64,000 nucleotides of DNA, taken from positions 1 to 64,000 of the forward strand of contig JAFGEP010000086.1 of NCBI GenBank assembly GCA_016931535.1, written 5' to 3'. This DNA is from Bradymonadales bacterium. Lineage in GTDB: Bacteria > Myxococcota_A > Bradymonadia > JAFGEP01. Below, one piece after another: positions 16,909 through 26,096 of the stretch; position 1 is the first letter of the stretch, and every line of letters begins with the position of its first letter. The position numbers and the translations under genes are program-made. The notes under the pieces are model-generated. The model saw nothing but the letters and a program-made list of their open reading frames with translations. It searched no databases and was not told the DNA's origin.

Positions 16909-18930
16909 TCAGGCGAAGATCGCGTTGATGGCGGAGAAAACCTGGGCGTCCGTGAACCCCGCCAGCTCGATGCTCTTGGAGGGACAGGTAGCCTGGCAGG
17001 TCCCACACCCCTGGCAGACCCCCTCGTTCACCTCGGCGATCACCTTGATCAGGTTCCCCTGCCGATCGCGCACCTCCTTGCGCTGGATCGCCCCGAAGTG
17101 GCAGACCCGCTCGCAGTGGAAGCAACCGGTGCAGGTGGCGGGGTTGACATGAGCCACCATCGGCTCCCGCGACAGCTCGGCGTTGGAGAACAGGCTGAGG
17201 ATCTTGGATGCGGCCGCGCTGGCCATGGCCACCGAATCGGGGATGTCGCGCGGCGCCTGACAGGCCCCTGCCACAAACACCCCGGCGGTGTTGGTCTCCA
17301 CCGGCCGCAGCTTGGGATGGGCCTCGTTGATGAAGCCGTACTGGTCGTAGGATACGCTCAGGGTCTGTGCCAACGACTCGATGCCCAGCTGCGGCATCAT
17401 CGCCGTCGCCAGCACCACCATGTCGGCGTCCAGGACGATCTGCTCCCCGCTCAGGGTGTCGTAGCCGACCACCTTGATCACCTCGCCGTCGCGGTACATC
17501 TTGGAAACCCGCCCGCGCAGGTACAAGGCCCCCTCGTTCATGGCCCGCCGGGTGAACTCGTCGTACCCCTTGCCCCCCGCCCGCACATCCATGAAGAAGA
17601 CCACCGCCTGGCCGTCGTGGACCTTGTGCTGGTAGAGCATGGTGTGCTTGGCCACGTACATGCAGCAGATCTTGGAGCAGTACTCGATCCCCTTGGCCGG
17701 ATCCCGCGACCCGATGCACTGCAGAAACACCACCGTCTTGGGCACCTTGCCGTCCGAAGGCCGCCGGATCTCCCCGGCGGTGGGTCCCGATGCCGAGGCC
17801 AGCCGCTCGAACTGGAGACCGTCGATCACGTCCGGGATCTCGCCGTACCCGTACTCGCCATAGCCCCGCAGGTACTCTTTGGGCTGAATCTTGCCGATGG
17901 TGTAGAGCTGATAGCCGGTAGCCACCACGATCGCTCCCACCTCCTCGGTCACCAGCCGATCCTCCTGGTCGTAGTCAATGGCGCCCCGGGTGCAAGTGCG
18001 GGCGCAGATGCCGCACACATCTTTCTTCTTGCCCTTGGCCCGCCCCTTGAACAGCAGGCAGTTTGCACGGTCGATCACCGGGATGTTGGGGACCGCCTGA
18101 GGAAAAGGCACAAAGATGGCTGTGCGTGTACCCAGCCCCGCATCGAACTCGCTGGGGATCTTCTTTTGAGGGCACTTCTTGGTGCAGTCCCCGCAGCCGT
18201 TGCACTTGCTCTCATCCACGAAGCGCGCCTTCTGCCGGATGGTCACCTTGAAGTTGCCGATGAACCCTTCGAGCGACTCCACCTCGCTGTAGGAGAGCAG
18301 CTTGATCCGGGGATGCTGGTACACCTCCACCATGCGCGGGGTGAGGATGCACTGGGAGCAGTCCAGGGTGGGGAAAGTCTCCGAAAGCTGGCTCATGTGG
18401 CCCCCGATGGAGGGCTCCTTCTCCACCAGGACCACCTCGCATCCGCCGTCGGCGATATCCAGCGCCGCCTGGATGCCGGCGATCCCGCCGCCGATGACCA
18501 GCGCACGCCGGGTGACCGGGATGTGGATCGGCTGCAGCGGCTGGTTGTGCTTGACCTTTTCCACGATCATCCGGACCAGGTCGATCGCCTTGGCCGTTGC
18601 CGCCTCACGGTCATCGTGGATCCAGGAGCATTGCTCCCGGATGTTGGCCATCTCGCACAGAAACGGGTTGAGGCCGGCGTTGGCCGCCGCCCGCCGGAAG
18701 GTCTTCTCGTGCATGTGGGGCGAGCAGGCGGCCACTACTACCCCGTCCAGCTTCTGCTCCGCAATCGCCGCCTGGATCAGGGACTGTCCTGGATCCGAGC
18801 ACATGTACTTGTAGTCGGTCGAGTGGGCCACCCCCGGCATTTCGCCCAGCGCTTGGGCCACGGCGGCGGTGTCCACCGTCCGGCTGATGTTCTCCCCACA
18901 ATGGCAGACAAATACGCCAATTCGGGCCAT
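16909..18930 (-). CDS. hdrA: Heterodisulfide reductase subunit A, flavin electron-bifurcating core
   Basis: 673 aa from ATG 18930 (GGAGGAAG upstream; start follows the hdrB stop). N-terminal domain with CHCG (C9, C11), C44 and C69. FAD Rossmann motif GGGIAG at 147-152 and the GGHM turn near 178. DCSQC (C191, C194), then CNGCGDCTKKC (C243-C253). C-terminal ferredoxin motifs TCTGCFHCERVC and VCQGCGTCQATC. Known HdrA is the site of flavin-based electron bifurcation. No selenocysteine is seen. The full set of neighbours supports an HdrABC-FlxABCD complex. Confidence 0.94.
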   Translation of the reverse strand: MARIGVFVCHCGENISRTVDTAAVAQALGEMPGVAHSTDYKYMCSDPGQSLIQAAIAEQKLDGVVVAACSPHMHEKTFRRAAANAGLNPFLCEMANIREQCSWIHDDREAATAKAIDLVRMIVEKVKHNQPLQPIHIPVTRRALVIGGGIAGIQAALDIADGGCEVVLVEKEPSIGGHMSQLSETFPTLDCSQCILTPRMVEVYQHPRIKLLSYSEVESLEGFIGNFKVTIRQKARFVDESKCNGCGDCTKKCPQKKIPSEFDAGLGTRTAIFVPFPQAVPNIPVIDRANCLLFKGRAKGKKKDVCGICARTCTRGAIDYDQEDRLVTEEVGAIVVATGYQLYTIGKIQPKEYLRGYGEYGYGEIPDVIDGLQFERLASASGPTAGEIRRPSDGKVPKTVVFLQCIGSRDPAKGIEYCSKICCMYVAKHTMLYQHKVHDGQAVVFFMDVRAGGKGYDEFTRRAMNEGALYLRGRVSKMYRDGEVIKVVGYDTLSGEQIVLDADMVVLATAMMPQLGIESLAQTLSVSYDQYGFINEAHPKLRPVETNTAGVFVAGACQAPRDIPDSVAMASAAASKILSLFSNAELSREPMVAHVNPATCTGCFHCERVCHFGAIQRKEVRDRQGNLIKVIAEVNEGVCQGCGTCQATCPSKSIELAGFTDAQVFSAINAIFA

Positions 18931-18932
18931 GG

Positions 18933-19865
18933 CTAGGCTTCCTCCCTCGGCGGTGCCGGCAATGCGGCGGGTTGTTCTCCTCCGGCAAGGCTCCGTGTCG
19001 CCGCCGCTACCTGTTCGATCACCGGTTGGGGGCTCACGTAGTGCCGATGCAGTCCTAGGTCCCTTGGCGCAAGCCCCAGGGCCAATCCCAAAAGCTCCGT
19101 CACGTACAGGATCGGCATTCCGACCGGCTCCTCCCGGTACTTCGAGATCGCCTTCTGCCGAAAATCCAGGTTGTTGTGGCACATGGGACAGGCCAGCACC
19201 ATCACCTGGGCGCCAGCCTTCCTCGCATCCTCCAGGATGGCCCTTCCCAGTCTCACCACCGACGCGGTTCGCGACAGCGAAAAACCGCCTCCACAGCACT
19301 CCAGTCGCTTCTCCCACATCACCGGGCTGGCCCCCGTGGCCTTCACCACCTCCTCCATCGACCGGGGATCCTCGTCGTCGTCAAACCCGGTCACCTCGTG
19401 GGGGCGCACCAGCAAGCAGCCGTAGTAGCAGGCCACCTTCATGTCGGCCAGCGGCTGCACCACCTTCTCCTTGATGGTGGCGGCCATGTCTCGCAACAGC
19501 TCGACGACGCTGATGACCCGTACCTGGTTGGTGAAGGCGGGGCGCTTCAGGATCCCCACGATCTGCTCTTTCAGCTCGGGGTCCTGTTCCATCGCGTGGC
19601 GGGCGGTGGCCAGACGGTTGTAGCAGGCGGCACAGGGGGCGAGCACCGCGTCGAACCCCTGCTCCTGTGCCAACGCCAACGTTCGAGCGGGCAAGGCGAT
19701 GCTCAGCAGGCGGTTGGTGTTGTGGGCCGCCGTCGCACCACAACAGGCCCAGTCCTCGATCTCCACCAGGTCGATGCCCAGCGGTCCAGCCACCGCTCTG
19801 AAGCTCTCATCGAAGTCCCGGGCCGTAGCGTGCAGAGAACATCCAGGGTAGTAGCCCAACCTCAT
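18933..19865 (-). CDS. hdrB: Heterodisulfide reductase subunit B (two CCG domains)
   Basis: 310 aa. Two complete CCG motifs are readable: C9, C41-C42, C78, C81; and C150, C190-C191, C226, C229. These bind the paired non-cubane 4Fe-4S clusters that reduce disulfides in known HdrB. Start ATG overlaps the hdrC stop (ATGA). In bacteria without methanogen thiols the acceptor is a different disulfide (DsrC-like proteins in sulfate reducers); none is encoded in this window. Confidence 0.94.
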   Translation of the reverse strand: MRLGYYPGCSLHATARDFDESFRAVAGPLGIDLVEIEDWACCGATAAHNTNRLLSIALPARTLALAQEQGFDAVLAPCAACYNRLATARHAMEQDPELKEQIVGILKRPAFTNQVRVISVVELLRDMAATIKEKVVQPLADMKVACYYGCLLVRPHEVTGFDDDEDPRSMEEVVKATGASPVMWEKRLECCGGGFSLSRTASVVRLGRAILEDARKAGAQVMVLACPMCHNNLDFRQKAISKYREEPVGMPILYVTELLGLALGLAPRDLGLHRHYVSPQPVIEQVAAATRSLAGGEQPAALPAPPREEA

Positions 19866-20422
19866 GACTCTTCTCCGCTCTCAAGGCAGGCGTCAAAGAT
19901 CCGCCGGACATCCCGGATCCCCTTGATCCGCCTGGGGCTCAATGCCAACTTGCCCCGTAAAAACATGGCCGGCGCCGAGGTCACGTCGGAGAACAGGTCG
20001 CCGCTCTTCAGCTTGTAGTCCAGCACCAGGCCGAACTCGAACAACCGCCCGTTTCTCCTGATCTGGTCCAAAAAAGACCGCCGAAAGGCGCTGATCCGCT
20101 TCGGTGCTTTCGTGTCGAACCGCCTGATCGCGATCTCCCGCAGTCCGTCGATGACCCGCGCGGGATCACACTGGTTTGGACAGCGTGCCGTGCAGGTCTC
20201 GCAGGTCAAGCAAAGCCAGATCGACTCGTCCTCAAACAGCTTCTCGCCCCGTCCGAGCTGCAGCAACCGCATGATCTTGTGCGGCCCGAAGTCCATCTCG
20301 CCGACCATCGGACAGCCCGCCGAGCACTTGCCACACTGGTAGCAGCTGGCCGCGGCGATCCCCGTCAACTCCTGGATCTCGTCGGCCAAAGAACGAGCGG
20401 CATGATGATGTTGTTGTGTCAC
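19862..20422 (-). CDS. hdrC: Heterodisulfide reductase subunit C
   Basis: 186 aa, GTG start at 20422 with a weak ribosome site. Two classical 4Fe-4S motifs: C27/C30/C33/C37 and C71/C74/C77/C81. It transfers electrons between HdrA and HdrB. It is first in the operon, so its predicted promoter drives all seven genes. Confidence 0.92.
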   Translation of the reverse strand: MTQQHHHAARSLADEIQELTGIAAASCYQCGKCSAGCPMVGEMDFGPHKIMRLLQLGRGEKLFEDESIWLCLTCETCTARCPNQCDPARVIDGLREIAIRRFDTKAPKRISAFRRSFLDQIRRNGRLFEFGLVLDYKLKSGDLFSDVTSAPAMFLRGKLALSPRRIKGIRDVRRIFDACLESGEES

Positions 20423-20724
20423 GGAAGTTCACTTGTCCGAGTTCACCCGACCGGGTGTCCCACGACCTCGCCCGACCGGACGAACGATGGATGGCCGAAC
20501 CCTCCGAAGACGCTGGACCGACCCGAAAGAGAGGCTCCTCCGGAAGACGCCGGTCTCTTCCCTTCTCCTGAGGGACTCGGCCGGATATGGCCCCAAAATG
20601 GCCAGCAAATAACGCGCCAATGCGTTGATCTGCCGACCAATCCCCTTGTTTCTAGCAAGCGCGGAAAATTACGTCAACCAAACTTCAGCGGCTGGCGCCA
20701 GCTCCCGCTCTCCCCCACTTCGAT
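20423..20724. other. Intergenic region upstream of hdrC
   Basis: About 300 bp. It holds the predicted operon promoter. A perfect 12-bp palindrome GCTGGCGCCAGC at 20691-20702 lies about 14 bp upstream of the -35, a possible operator or the stem of a terminator for the HD gene (no T-tract follows). The rest is a leader of about 220 nt with no recognised motif. Confidence 0.5.
20649..20677 (-). promoter_or_regulatory. Predicted promoter of the hdrCBA-flxDCBA operon
   Basis: Minus strand TTGACG (20677-20672), 17-bp spacer, TAGAAA (20654-20649). It lies about 230 bp before the hdrC GTG. Sequence-only call. Confidence 0.45.
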
Positions 20725-22005
20725 CTAGATCTCCTCCTCCAGCCCCGGAACCACCGCCTCCAGCGCATCGACCACCAGACCGTCGAAAAGCCGAGTCTCC
20801 TGACTCTGGATAATCGCCAGACTGTCCTGCTGGGAGTAAGCCGGCCGCCGAAAATCATGGTGCCGCAACGCCACGTAGACGTCGGCCACACAGATGATCC
20901 GCCCACCCAGCGGGATCTCCTGCCCCATCAGCCCTTCCGGGTAGCCAGAACCATCCAGCTTCTCCCGGTGAGTGATGGCAGCCTGGAAGATCGGCTTCAC
21001 CGAACGAATCGGCGCCAGGATCCGCTCGGCCACCGTCGGATAAGCTCTCAATAGCTCCCACTCCTCCTCGGTGTAGGGACCGGCCCGAAACACCAGCGGC
21101 AAGGGCAGACCAGCCCGCCCCACTTCGGCCAGCTGCGCCGCCATCTGAATTTCACGGACCTCCGGTTCCCCCAGCCCCAATGACCGCGCGATCGTACCGG
21201 CATACGCCTTGACCTTGAAGGAATGCCGCCGAACCCGCGGATGGTAGCGATCGGCCAGCTCCCCGATGAGCTCCACCCATAGCTCACTGATCGGCGAGGT
21301 CGGCTCGATGAAGTCTCCGAAAAGGGGGTACAGCGCCTCATCCACCAGCGGCTCGATCGCATCGGTCGAAGCGATCCGGGCCCAGCCCCCTGGTTCCGTC
21401 AGCAGCTGTCTTACCAGCGCGATCCCCTCTGGGTTCAGGCGACTACCGGCGTACCCCTCCAGTCCCTCCAGCGCTCCGCCGGGTAGCTCCTCCTCGCCCA
21501 GGAAGGGATCCAACAACGACACCGCATGATCGGCCACTGCCACCATCTGGGCGCCCAGTGGGATCTCATCTCCTGCCAGCCGGTCAGGGGAACCGGTGCC
21601 GTCCCAGGCCTCGTGCGAGTGGCGTATGATCCGGACCGCCTCTTCCGGCAGGGCCAGGGGCGCCAGGAAGTCCGCTCCCACACCGGCATGTGCCTCGAGC
21701 AGCGGCCACAGCCCGCTGCTCACCGAGGTCTTGCCACAGGGATGTTGTCTCAGCGGGGAGCTGTCCATCCCGCCGGCGATGCGGGCCACTTCCGGAGCCA
21801 GAAGCACCCAACCGATGTCGTGAAACATCCCGGCCAAGAGGAGCGCCTGGCTTTCACCCGCGGAAAGCGCCTGTTGCCGCCCCAGGGCGTACGACAGGTG
21901 GGCGACCGCCTGGGCATGCCCCAGATGCTTGCCCTCGGCGGCATCTCCCACCTGGGACATGGTTCGGGCGAGATCGGCAACCTTCAGATTGTAATGCCCC
22001 TGCAT
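20725..22005 (-). CDS. Tandem HD/HD-GYP-like phosphohydrolase
   Basis: 426 aa with two HD-type halves. The first (about 30-210) keeps the metal-binding HD (AGMFHDIGW) and HSHEAWDGTGSP, where GYP has become GSP. The second (about 255-415) keeps HREKLDGSGYP and ADVYVALR, but the HD dyad position reads AEVG. So each half lacks part of the canonical set. HD-GYP enzymes hydrolyse cyclic di-GMP; here only the first half has the HD ligands. No receiver or membrane domain is present. Cytosolic. Role in second-messenger turnover is inferred. Confidence 0.75.
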   Translation of the reverse strand: MQGHYNLKVADLARTMSQVGDAAEGKHLGHAQAVAHLSYALGRQQALSAGESQALLLAGMFHDIGWVLLAPEVARIAGGMDSSPLRQHPCGKTSVSSGLWPLLEAHAGVGADFLAPLALPEEAVRIIRHSHEAWDGTGSPDRLAGDEIPLGAQMVAVADHAVSLLDPFLGEEELPGGALEGLEGYAGSRLNPEGIALVRQLLTEPGGWARIASTDAIEPLVDEALYPLFGDFIEPTSPISELWVELIGELADRYHPRVRRHSFKVKAYAGTIARSLGLGEPEVREIQMAAQLAEVGRAGLPLPLVFRAGPYTEEEWELLRAYPTVAERILAPIRSVKPIFQAAITHREKLDGSGYPEGLMGQEIPLGGRIICVADVYVALRHHDFRRPAYSQQDSLAIIQSQETRLFDGLVVDALEAVVPGLEEEI

Positions 22006-22068
22006 GCCGCCTTGACCTTGTCCGATGCCCGCGCCGCCCTGTTATCCTGGCGGTCGGGTGGGCCCGGG

Positions 22069-24186
22069 CTATTCGGGTGAGCTCGCCTCTTCGGGAAACT
22101 CCTCGTCCTGGGTGAGACCCCGCCTCTGACGCAGGGCTTCCGCGTCATCGGGAGACAGCACGCGGACCAGGATGAACTTCTCGTTGTCGTTATGTACTTC
22201 CGACACCCCCTGGCGCATCTGGCTGGATAGCCCGGCACGGAAGGTGGAGAGCCGCCCCCGCTGCATGATGGCAAAGAAGGAGCGGTCCCCGTTCTGACTC
22301 AGGAAGTAGCGGTAGTCCGACTCATCCTCCAGGGGGATGACCTCGTTCTGGGTATAGTAGGTCTCCCCTCGCCAGTTCAGTCGGTAGGACACCACCGGCT
22401 CCCGACAGTACCGCTTGATGGAGGGCGCTCCCGGCGGGGGCTCGACCCGCTCACAGAGCCTATAGTAGGCATCCCACAGGTATCCCTGGCTCCAGTCCGT
22501 TGCCAGCTGGGGCATGTACACATCCAGGGCCCAGACCGACAGCCCGGTAGAAGCCACGAACAGGATGGTCAGAGCGGCCGTCCTCATGGCCCTGGGGCGA
22601 AACAGCAGCAGGACGAATCCGGCCAGCCCCATCGCGAAGACGATCTTCAGCGCCAGCTTGATGCCTCCCATCAGGCTGGCGTGCCACATCCGGTCGTACT
22701 GGTAGGTGAACAGGTTCTTCAAATGCTCCGGATGCGCAAACAGGTCGAACCCCACCAGCACGAAGAGCCCCAGCGCCGACAGGTAGTACAGCCAGTATCC
22801 CGGGATCCGCTTGCCGAGCAGATCGTCCAGAAACAGCCCCACCAGCATCGCCAGGGCAGGAACGCACGGAAAGATGTAGTGGTGAAACTTCGTGTTGGAG
22901 AGGGTGAACAGACAAAAGGAGGCGAGAAACCAAAGCACCAACAGCAGCCGGGCTCGCTGGGGATCGGTCCGATTCCCGAACTCCCGCCCCACGGCCACCC
23001 GCGCCAGCGCTGCCGGCACGAAGCTGCCCCATGGAAACAGCCCATAACCCAGCCACTTGATGAAGTGCTCGAAGCTGCCGTTCTCGGTCTGATGAACACC
23101 CGTGGCCAGCCTTCTCAGGTGATCGTGGATGAAGAACCGGTCGTAAAACCCCCGCCCGTGGCGGGCGAACATGGCCAGGTACCAGGGAAAGGCCACCGTG
23201 ACGAAGATCAGCCCCCCCCGCAGCAGCTCCACCCGCCTGAGCAGCCCCCACTCTCGTGTCACCAGCAGGTAGGCGAGGATGATCGCCCCGGGCAAGGCGA
23301 ACCCCAACAACCCCTTGGCCAGGGTGGCCAGCCCAATGAACAGGTAGAAAGAGAACAGGTAGATGTGCCGCTTGGTCCGCTTCTTGGTGAAAAAGAAGAA
23401 GCTGGTGGCCACGATCACCACACCCAGGGTGTAGAGCGCCACCTGTACCGGCCCCCAGTTGGTCACCCGGATGATCCAGGGCAACCCCTCGCGTATGCTC
23501 TCGAACTTCACCCACAACAGCTGCATCTGGGGAATGAACAGGCCAAGCCAGGTTCCGAAGAACAGCAGGTAGTCCAGCCGGGTAGCGGGCTCCTCCTTCT
23601 GCTTGCCGAAGACCGCCATCAAGAAGAAGCACATCCCGGCGGTCATCAGCCCCACAAACGGCATGTCGGTCTGGGCTTGCCGCCCCAACATCGCCCAGAA
23701 GGGGCTGGTGGTGGTGACCAACGCCATGATAACACCGGCCCTGCGGCCAAACACCTGGCGCCCCATCACGTAGATCATCAGGCTGGAGATGATCACGACC
23801 AGGCCGACCCCCACCCGGATTCCCCACTCGGAAAACCCGAAGGCCTGGAGGCCCATCCCCATCATCCACAGCAGCAGCACCGGCTTGGAGTAGAAGTAGC
23901 GGCCCTCGCTCGCCCCTCCACCGTCGGTCCAGTGCCCACCCCACCACGGGCTGATCCAGTCCCCTCGCTCGATCATCTGGCGGCCCACCTCTCCGTAGTG
24001 AGTCTCCCAAGGATCCCAGAGCCCGAACGAACCCATGAAAGGGATGAAGATGAGCCCCAGCAAGATCAGCAGAACCAGCCGATAGGCCCATTCCGTCCGG
24101 TCCCGGCGGACTGGGGTGGCAGCCGGTTCGTCCTGCCGGCCGAACTCTCGCTCTACAGCCGTCACGTTCGCGTTCTCCTCGCTCAT
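22069..24186 (-). CDS. Glycosyltransferase family 39/ArnT-like integral membrane protein
   Basis: 705 aa from ATG 24186; an in-frame ATG 30 bp upstream is possible, and neither has a good ribosome site. After a cytosolic N-terminus comes a first transmembrane helix, then the acidic GT39-type loop LWDPWETHYGEVGRQM with candidate catalytic Asp/Glu. About ten or more further hydrophobic segments follow, then a periplasmic C-terminal domain (last about 170 aa). Such enzymes move sugars from polyprenyl-phosphate donors to lipid A, protein or other envelope targets. The acceptor is unknown. Confidence 0.82.
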   Translation of the reverse strand: MSEENANVTAVEREFGRQDEPAATPVRRDRTEWAYRLVLLILLGLIFIPFMGSFGLWDPWETHYGEVGRQMIERGDWISPWWGGHWTDGGGASEGRYFYSKPVLLLWMMGMGLQAFGFSEWGIRVGVGLVVIISSLMIYVMGRQVFGRRAGVIMALVTTTSPFWAMLGRQAQTDMPFVGLMTAGMCFFLMAVFGKQKEEPATRLDYLLFFGTWLGLFIPQMQLLWVKFESIREGLPWIIRVTNWGPVQVALYTLGVVIVATSFFFFTKKRTKRHIYLFSFYLFIGLATLAKGLLGFALPGAIILAYLLVTREWGLLRRVELLRGGLIFVTVAFPWYLAMFARHGRGFYDRFFIHDHLRRLATGVHQTENGSFEHFIKWLGYGLFPWGSFVPAALARVAVGREFGNRTDPQRARLLLVLWFLASFCLFTLSNTKFHHYIFPCVPALAMLVGLFLDDLLGKRIPGYWLYYLSALGLFVLVGFDLFAHPEHLKNLFTYQYDRMWHASLMGGIKLALKIVFAMGLAGFVLLLFRPRAMRTAALTILFVASTGLSVWALDVYMPQLATDWSQGYLWDAYYRLCERVEPPPGAPSIKRYCREPVVSYRLNWRGETYYTQNEVIPLEDESDYRYFLSQNGDRSFFAIMQRGRLSTFRAGLSSQMRQGVSEVHNDNEKFILVRVLSPDDAEALRQRRGLTQDEEFPEEASSPE

Positions 24187-24330
24187 GGCAATCCGGCCTT
24201 CTAGCCCATGGCCCACCCACTAGGCAAGGTCTTTCTCCTCCCTCGGCCCGTACCGTTCCTTTTTCGGTGATGCCTCGCAATCAAGGGACCGATGATCCAA
24301 CCTCGACCCCGGGATGCCCGGCTGACGCGT

Positions 24331-25581
24331 CTAGAAGTAGTCCCAGATCATGAAGGTGGATCGGCCCAGCATCCGGTCCAAGATGTCAGCCGCTTCGGGC
24401 GTGGCCTCGATGAGCCCGAACACCTTGGCCAACGTCGCCGTCACCGTTCCGCAGTACAGCGAAGAGAGCACCGAAATATCCAGGCGGATATCCGCATCGC
24501 CTTCCTCGGCGTGGACCAGCTCCCCGCGCCCCCCTCTGACATGCAGCGAGTAATATCCCGAGTTGGCAGGGAGGCTCCAGTCCTCCACCAGGAGGTTCAC
24601 GCTGCCGTCCTGCTCGAACTGCCGAGCCGCGATCGCCTCGTGCAGGCGGATGATCCGCCCCATCAAGGTCGAACAGAGCTTACCCACCGGCTGGCGCCAG
24701 GGGCCGAGATCGGGATCATCGGGGTAGACCGGCTCCACCAGCGCGCTTTCCAGGCAGTACCCTACCGGGGCGGGCAGCTTGACCAGCTCGAGGTTGGTCG
24801 TCTGTGCCCGGAAAAACCCCAGAAAGGCCCGCAACGCCCTGGCCGAGGTCACAAACCACTCGTTGACCTCCAGCACCTGGGCATAGAACTTGGAGGTGGG
24901 TTGAGACCAACAGGACAGATACCCCGAAGGACCTTTCTCGTCCTCGTAGAGCCACTGGGTGTGCAGCGTGTCGGCCCCTGGTGAGAGGTAGTACTGCCGC
25001 CACACGTCCAGGCTCCTGCGAATGATGCCTCGACTGCAGCGAAGCTGGTTCTCATAGATGTAGCCGATCGACTCCGCATCCTCGACGGTCGCCGGTCGGA
25101 TACACTCCCGGCCCGGGTACTCCGGAAACCCCTCGGGCGGCACCCCGTACATCACGTGGCGCGCCCCGATCCCGAACCCATAGCGGCGGAAGGTCCTGAA
25201 GTTGACCGGGTAGGCCAGCAGCAAGGCATCGCCCTGGTCCCAGGAACGCTGCAGGACCAACCGCAGCACCCCCTTGCCCACCCCTTGGCGGCGATAGTGG
25301 GGGTAGACCCCCAACCTGCCCACCCCACCCACCGGGATCCAGCTGGGGGGCTGCTCGGCCACGTTCATTTCCAGGGGCATGATCCGGAACCCGCCCACCA
25401 CCTCGTCGCCGATGACGGCCAAAAAGTGCCGTTCGACCGGACATCTTGGGTTGTTCAGGACCTCGGCCAGCCGCACCTCGGCCGATTTTCCGTCGCTGGG
25501 AAACACCACCTTGTCCAGCTCGACAAACTGCGCCGCCGTCTCTCGGTCACACTTGCGCAGCGCGATATCTACCGTCTTCAT
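24331..25581 (-). CDS. Eis-like GNAT acetyltransferase
   Basis: 416 aa. The N-terminal GNAT domain has the acetyl-CoA loop RRQGVGKG (near residues 117-124) after VGRLGVYPHY. A second GNAT-like part follows, and the C-terminal ~110 aa have SCP2-like character, as in the Eis family. Eis proteins acetylate amines such as aminoglycosides or lysines; the substrate here cannot be told. It lies 59 bp after the dCMP deaminase gene on the same strand. Confidence 0.75.
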   Translation of the reverse strand: MKTVDIALRKCDRETAAQFVELDKVVFPSDGKSAEVRLAEVLNNPRCPVERHFLAVIGDEVVGGFRIMPLEMNVAEQPPSWIPVGGVGRLGVYPHYRRQGVGKGVLRLVLQRSWDQGDALLLAYPVNFRTFRRYGFGIGARHVMYGVPPEGFPEYPGRECIRPATVEDAESIGYIYENQLRCSRGIIRRSLDVWRQYYLSPGADTLHTQWLYEDEKGPSGYLSCWSQPTSKFYAQVLEVNEWFVTSARALRAFLGFFRAQTTNLELVKLPAPVGYCLESALVEPVYPDDPDLGPWRQPVGKLCSTLMGRIIRLHEAIAARQFEQDGSVNLLVEDWSLPANSGYYSLHVRGGRGELVHAEEGDADIRLDISVLSSLYCGTVTATLAKVFGLIEATPEAADILDRMLGRSTFMIWDYF

Positions 25582-25640
25582 CGAACCCCCTTTCCGCGAT
25601 CAGGTTCGCTGGCCTCCCCAATTCCCTTTCCTGTTCTTTG

Positions 25641-26096
25641 TCACCCTCGGGATCGTGGTTCGCCTGCCCCTTCCATCCGCCATTCGACGAGGTCGACCTC
25701 CGCCTCCCGGGCCAACTGGCGAGTATAGTCCTCCCGGTAGTCTTCAGAGTAGTAGATCTTGCGTATCCCCGCCATATGCAACAGCTTGAAGCAGCTCAGA
25801 CAGGGCAAGGTAGTCACATAGGCCACGCATCCCTCGGTGGCATGCCCCATCCGCGCCGCATGGGCAATCGCATTGGCCTCGGCATGACTGGTGCGCTGAC
25901 ACCCCGACCGTCCCTCCAAGAACAGGTGCCCCACCTCGTCACAGTGGGGCAGCTTGGACAACGATCCGTTGTACCCCGCCGAGATCAAACGGTTGTCTCT
26001 CACCAGCACACACCCCACATGACATCGATCACAGGTGGAGCGTTCCGCATACAGAAAGGCCTGCTTCATCCAGAAGGTATGCCAGTCATCCCGCAT
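25641..26096 (-). CDS. Deoxycytidylate (dCMP) deaminase
   Basis: 151 aa. Catalytic zinc motifs HAEANAI and TTLPCLSCFK are intact. A further Cys/His cluster CDRCHVGC lies near the N-terminus, as in ComEB-type enzymes with a structural zinc. Converts dCMP to dUMP for thymidylate synthesis. ATG 26096 has GGAGG upstream inside the end of the tgpA-like gene, and the genes overlap by 11 bp. Confidence 0.93.
   Translation of the reverse strand: MRDDWHTFWMKQAFLYAERSTCDRCHVGCVLVRDNRLISAGYNGSLSKLPHCDEVGHLFLEGRSGCQRTSHAEANAIAHAARMGHATEGCVAYVTTLPCLSCFKLLHMAGIRKIYYSEDYREDYTRQLAREAEVDLVEWRMEGAGEPRSRG

Noticed and set aside
16705..18936. 743-aa frame opposite hdrA
   Set aside because: Composition and lack of motifs show a shadow; hdrA on the other strand has all expected cysteines.
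22460..24280. 606-aa alternative frame inside the GT39 gene
   Set aside because: Same-strand shadow; the GT39 frame has clear membrane helices and motifs.
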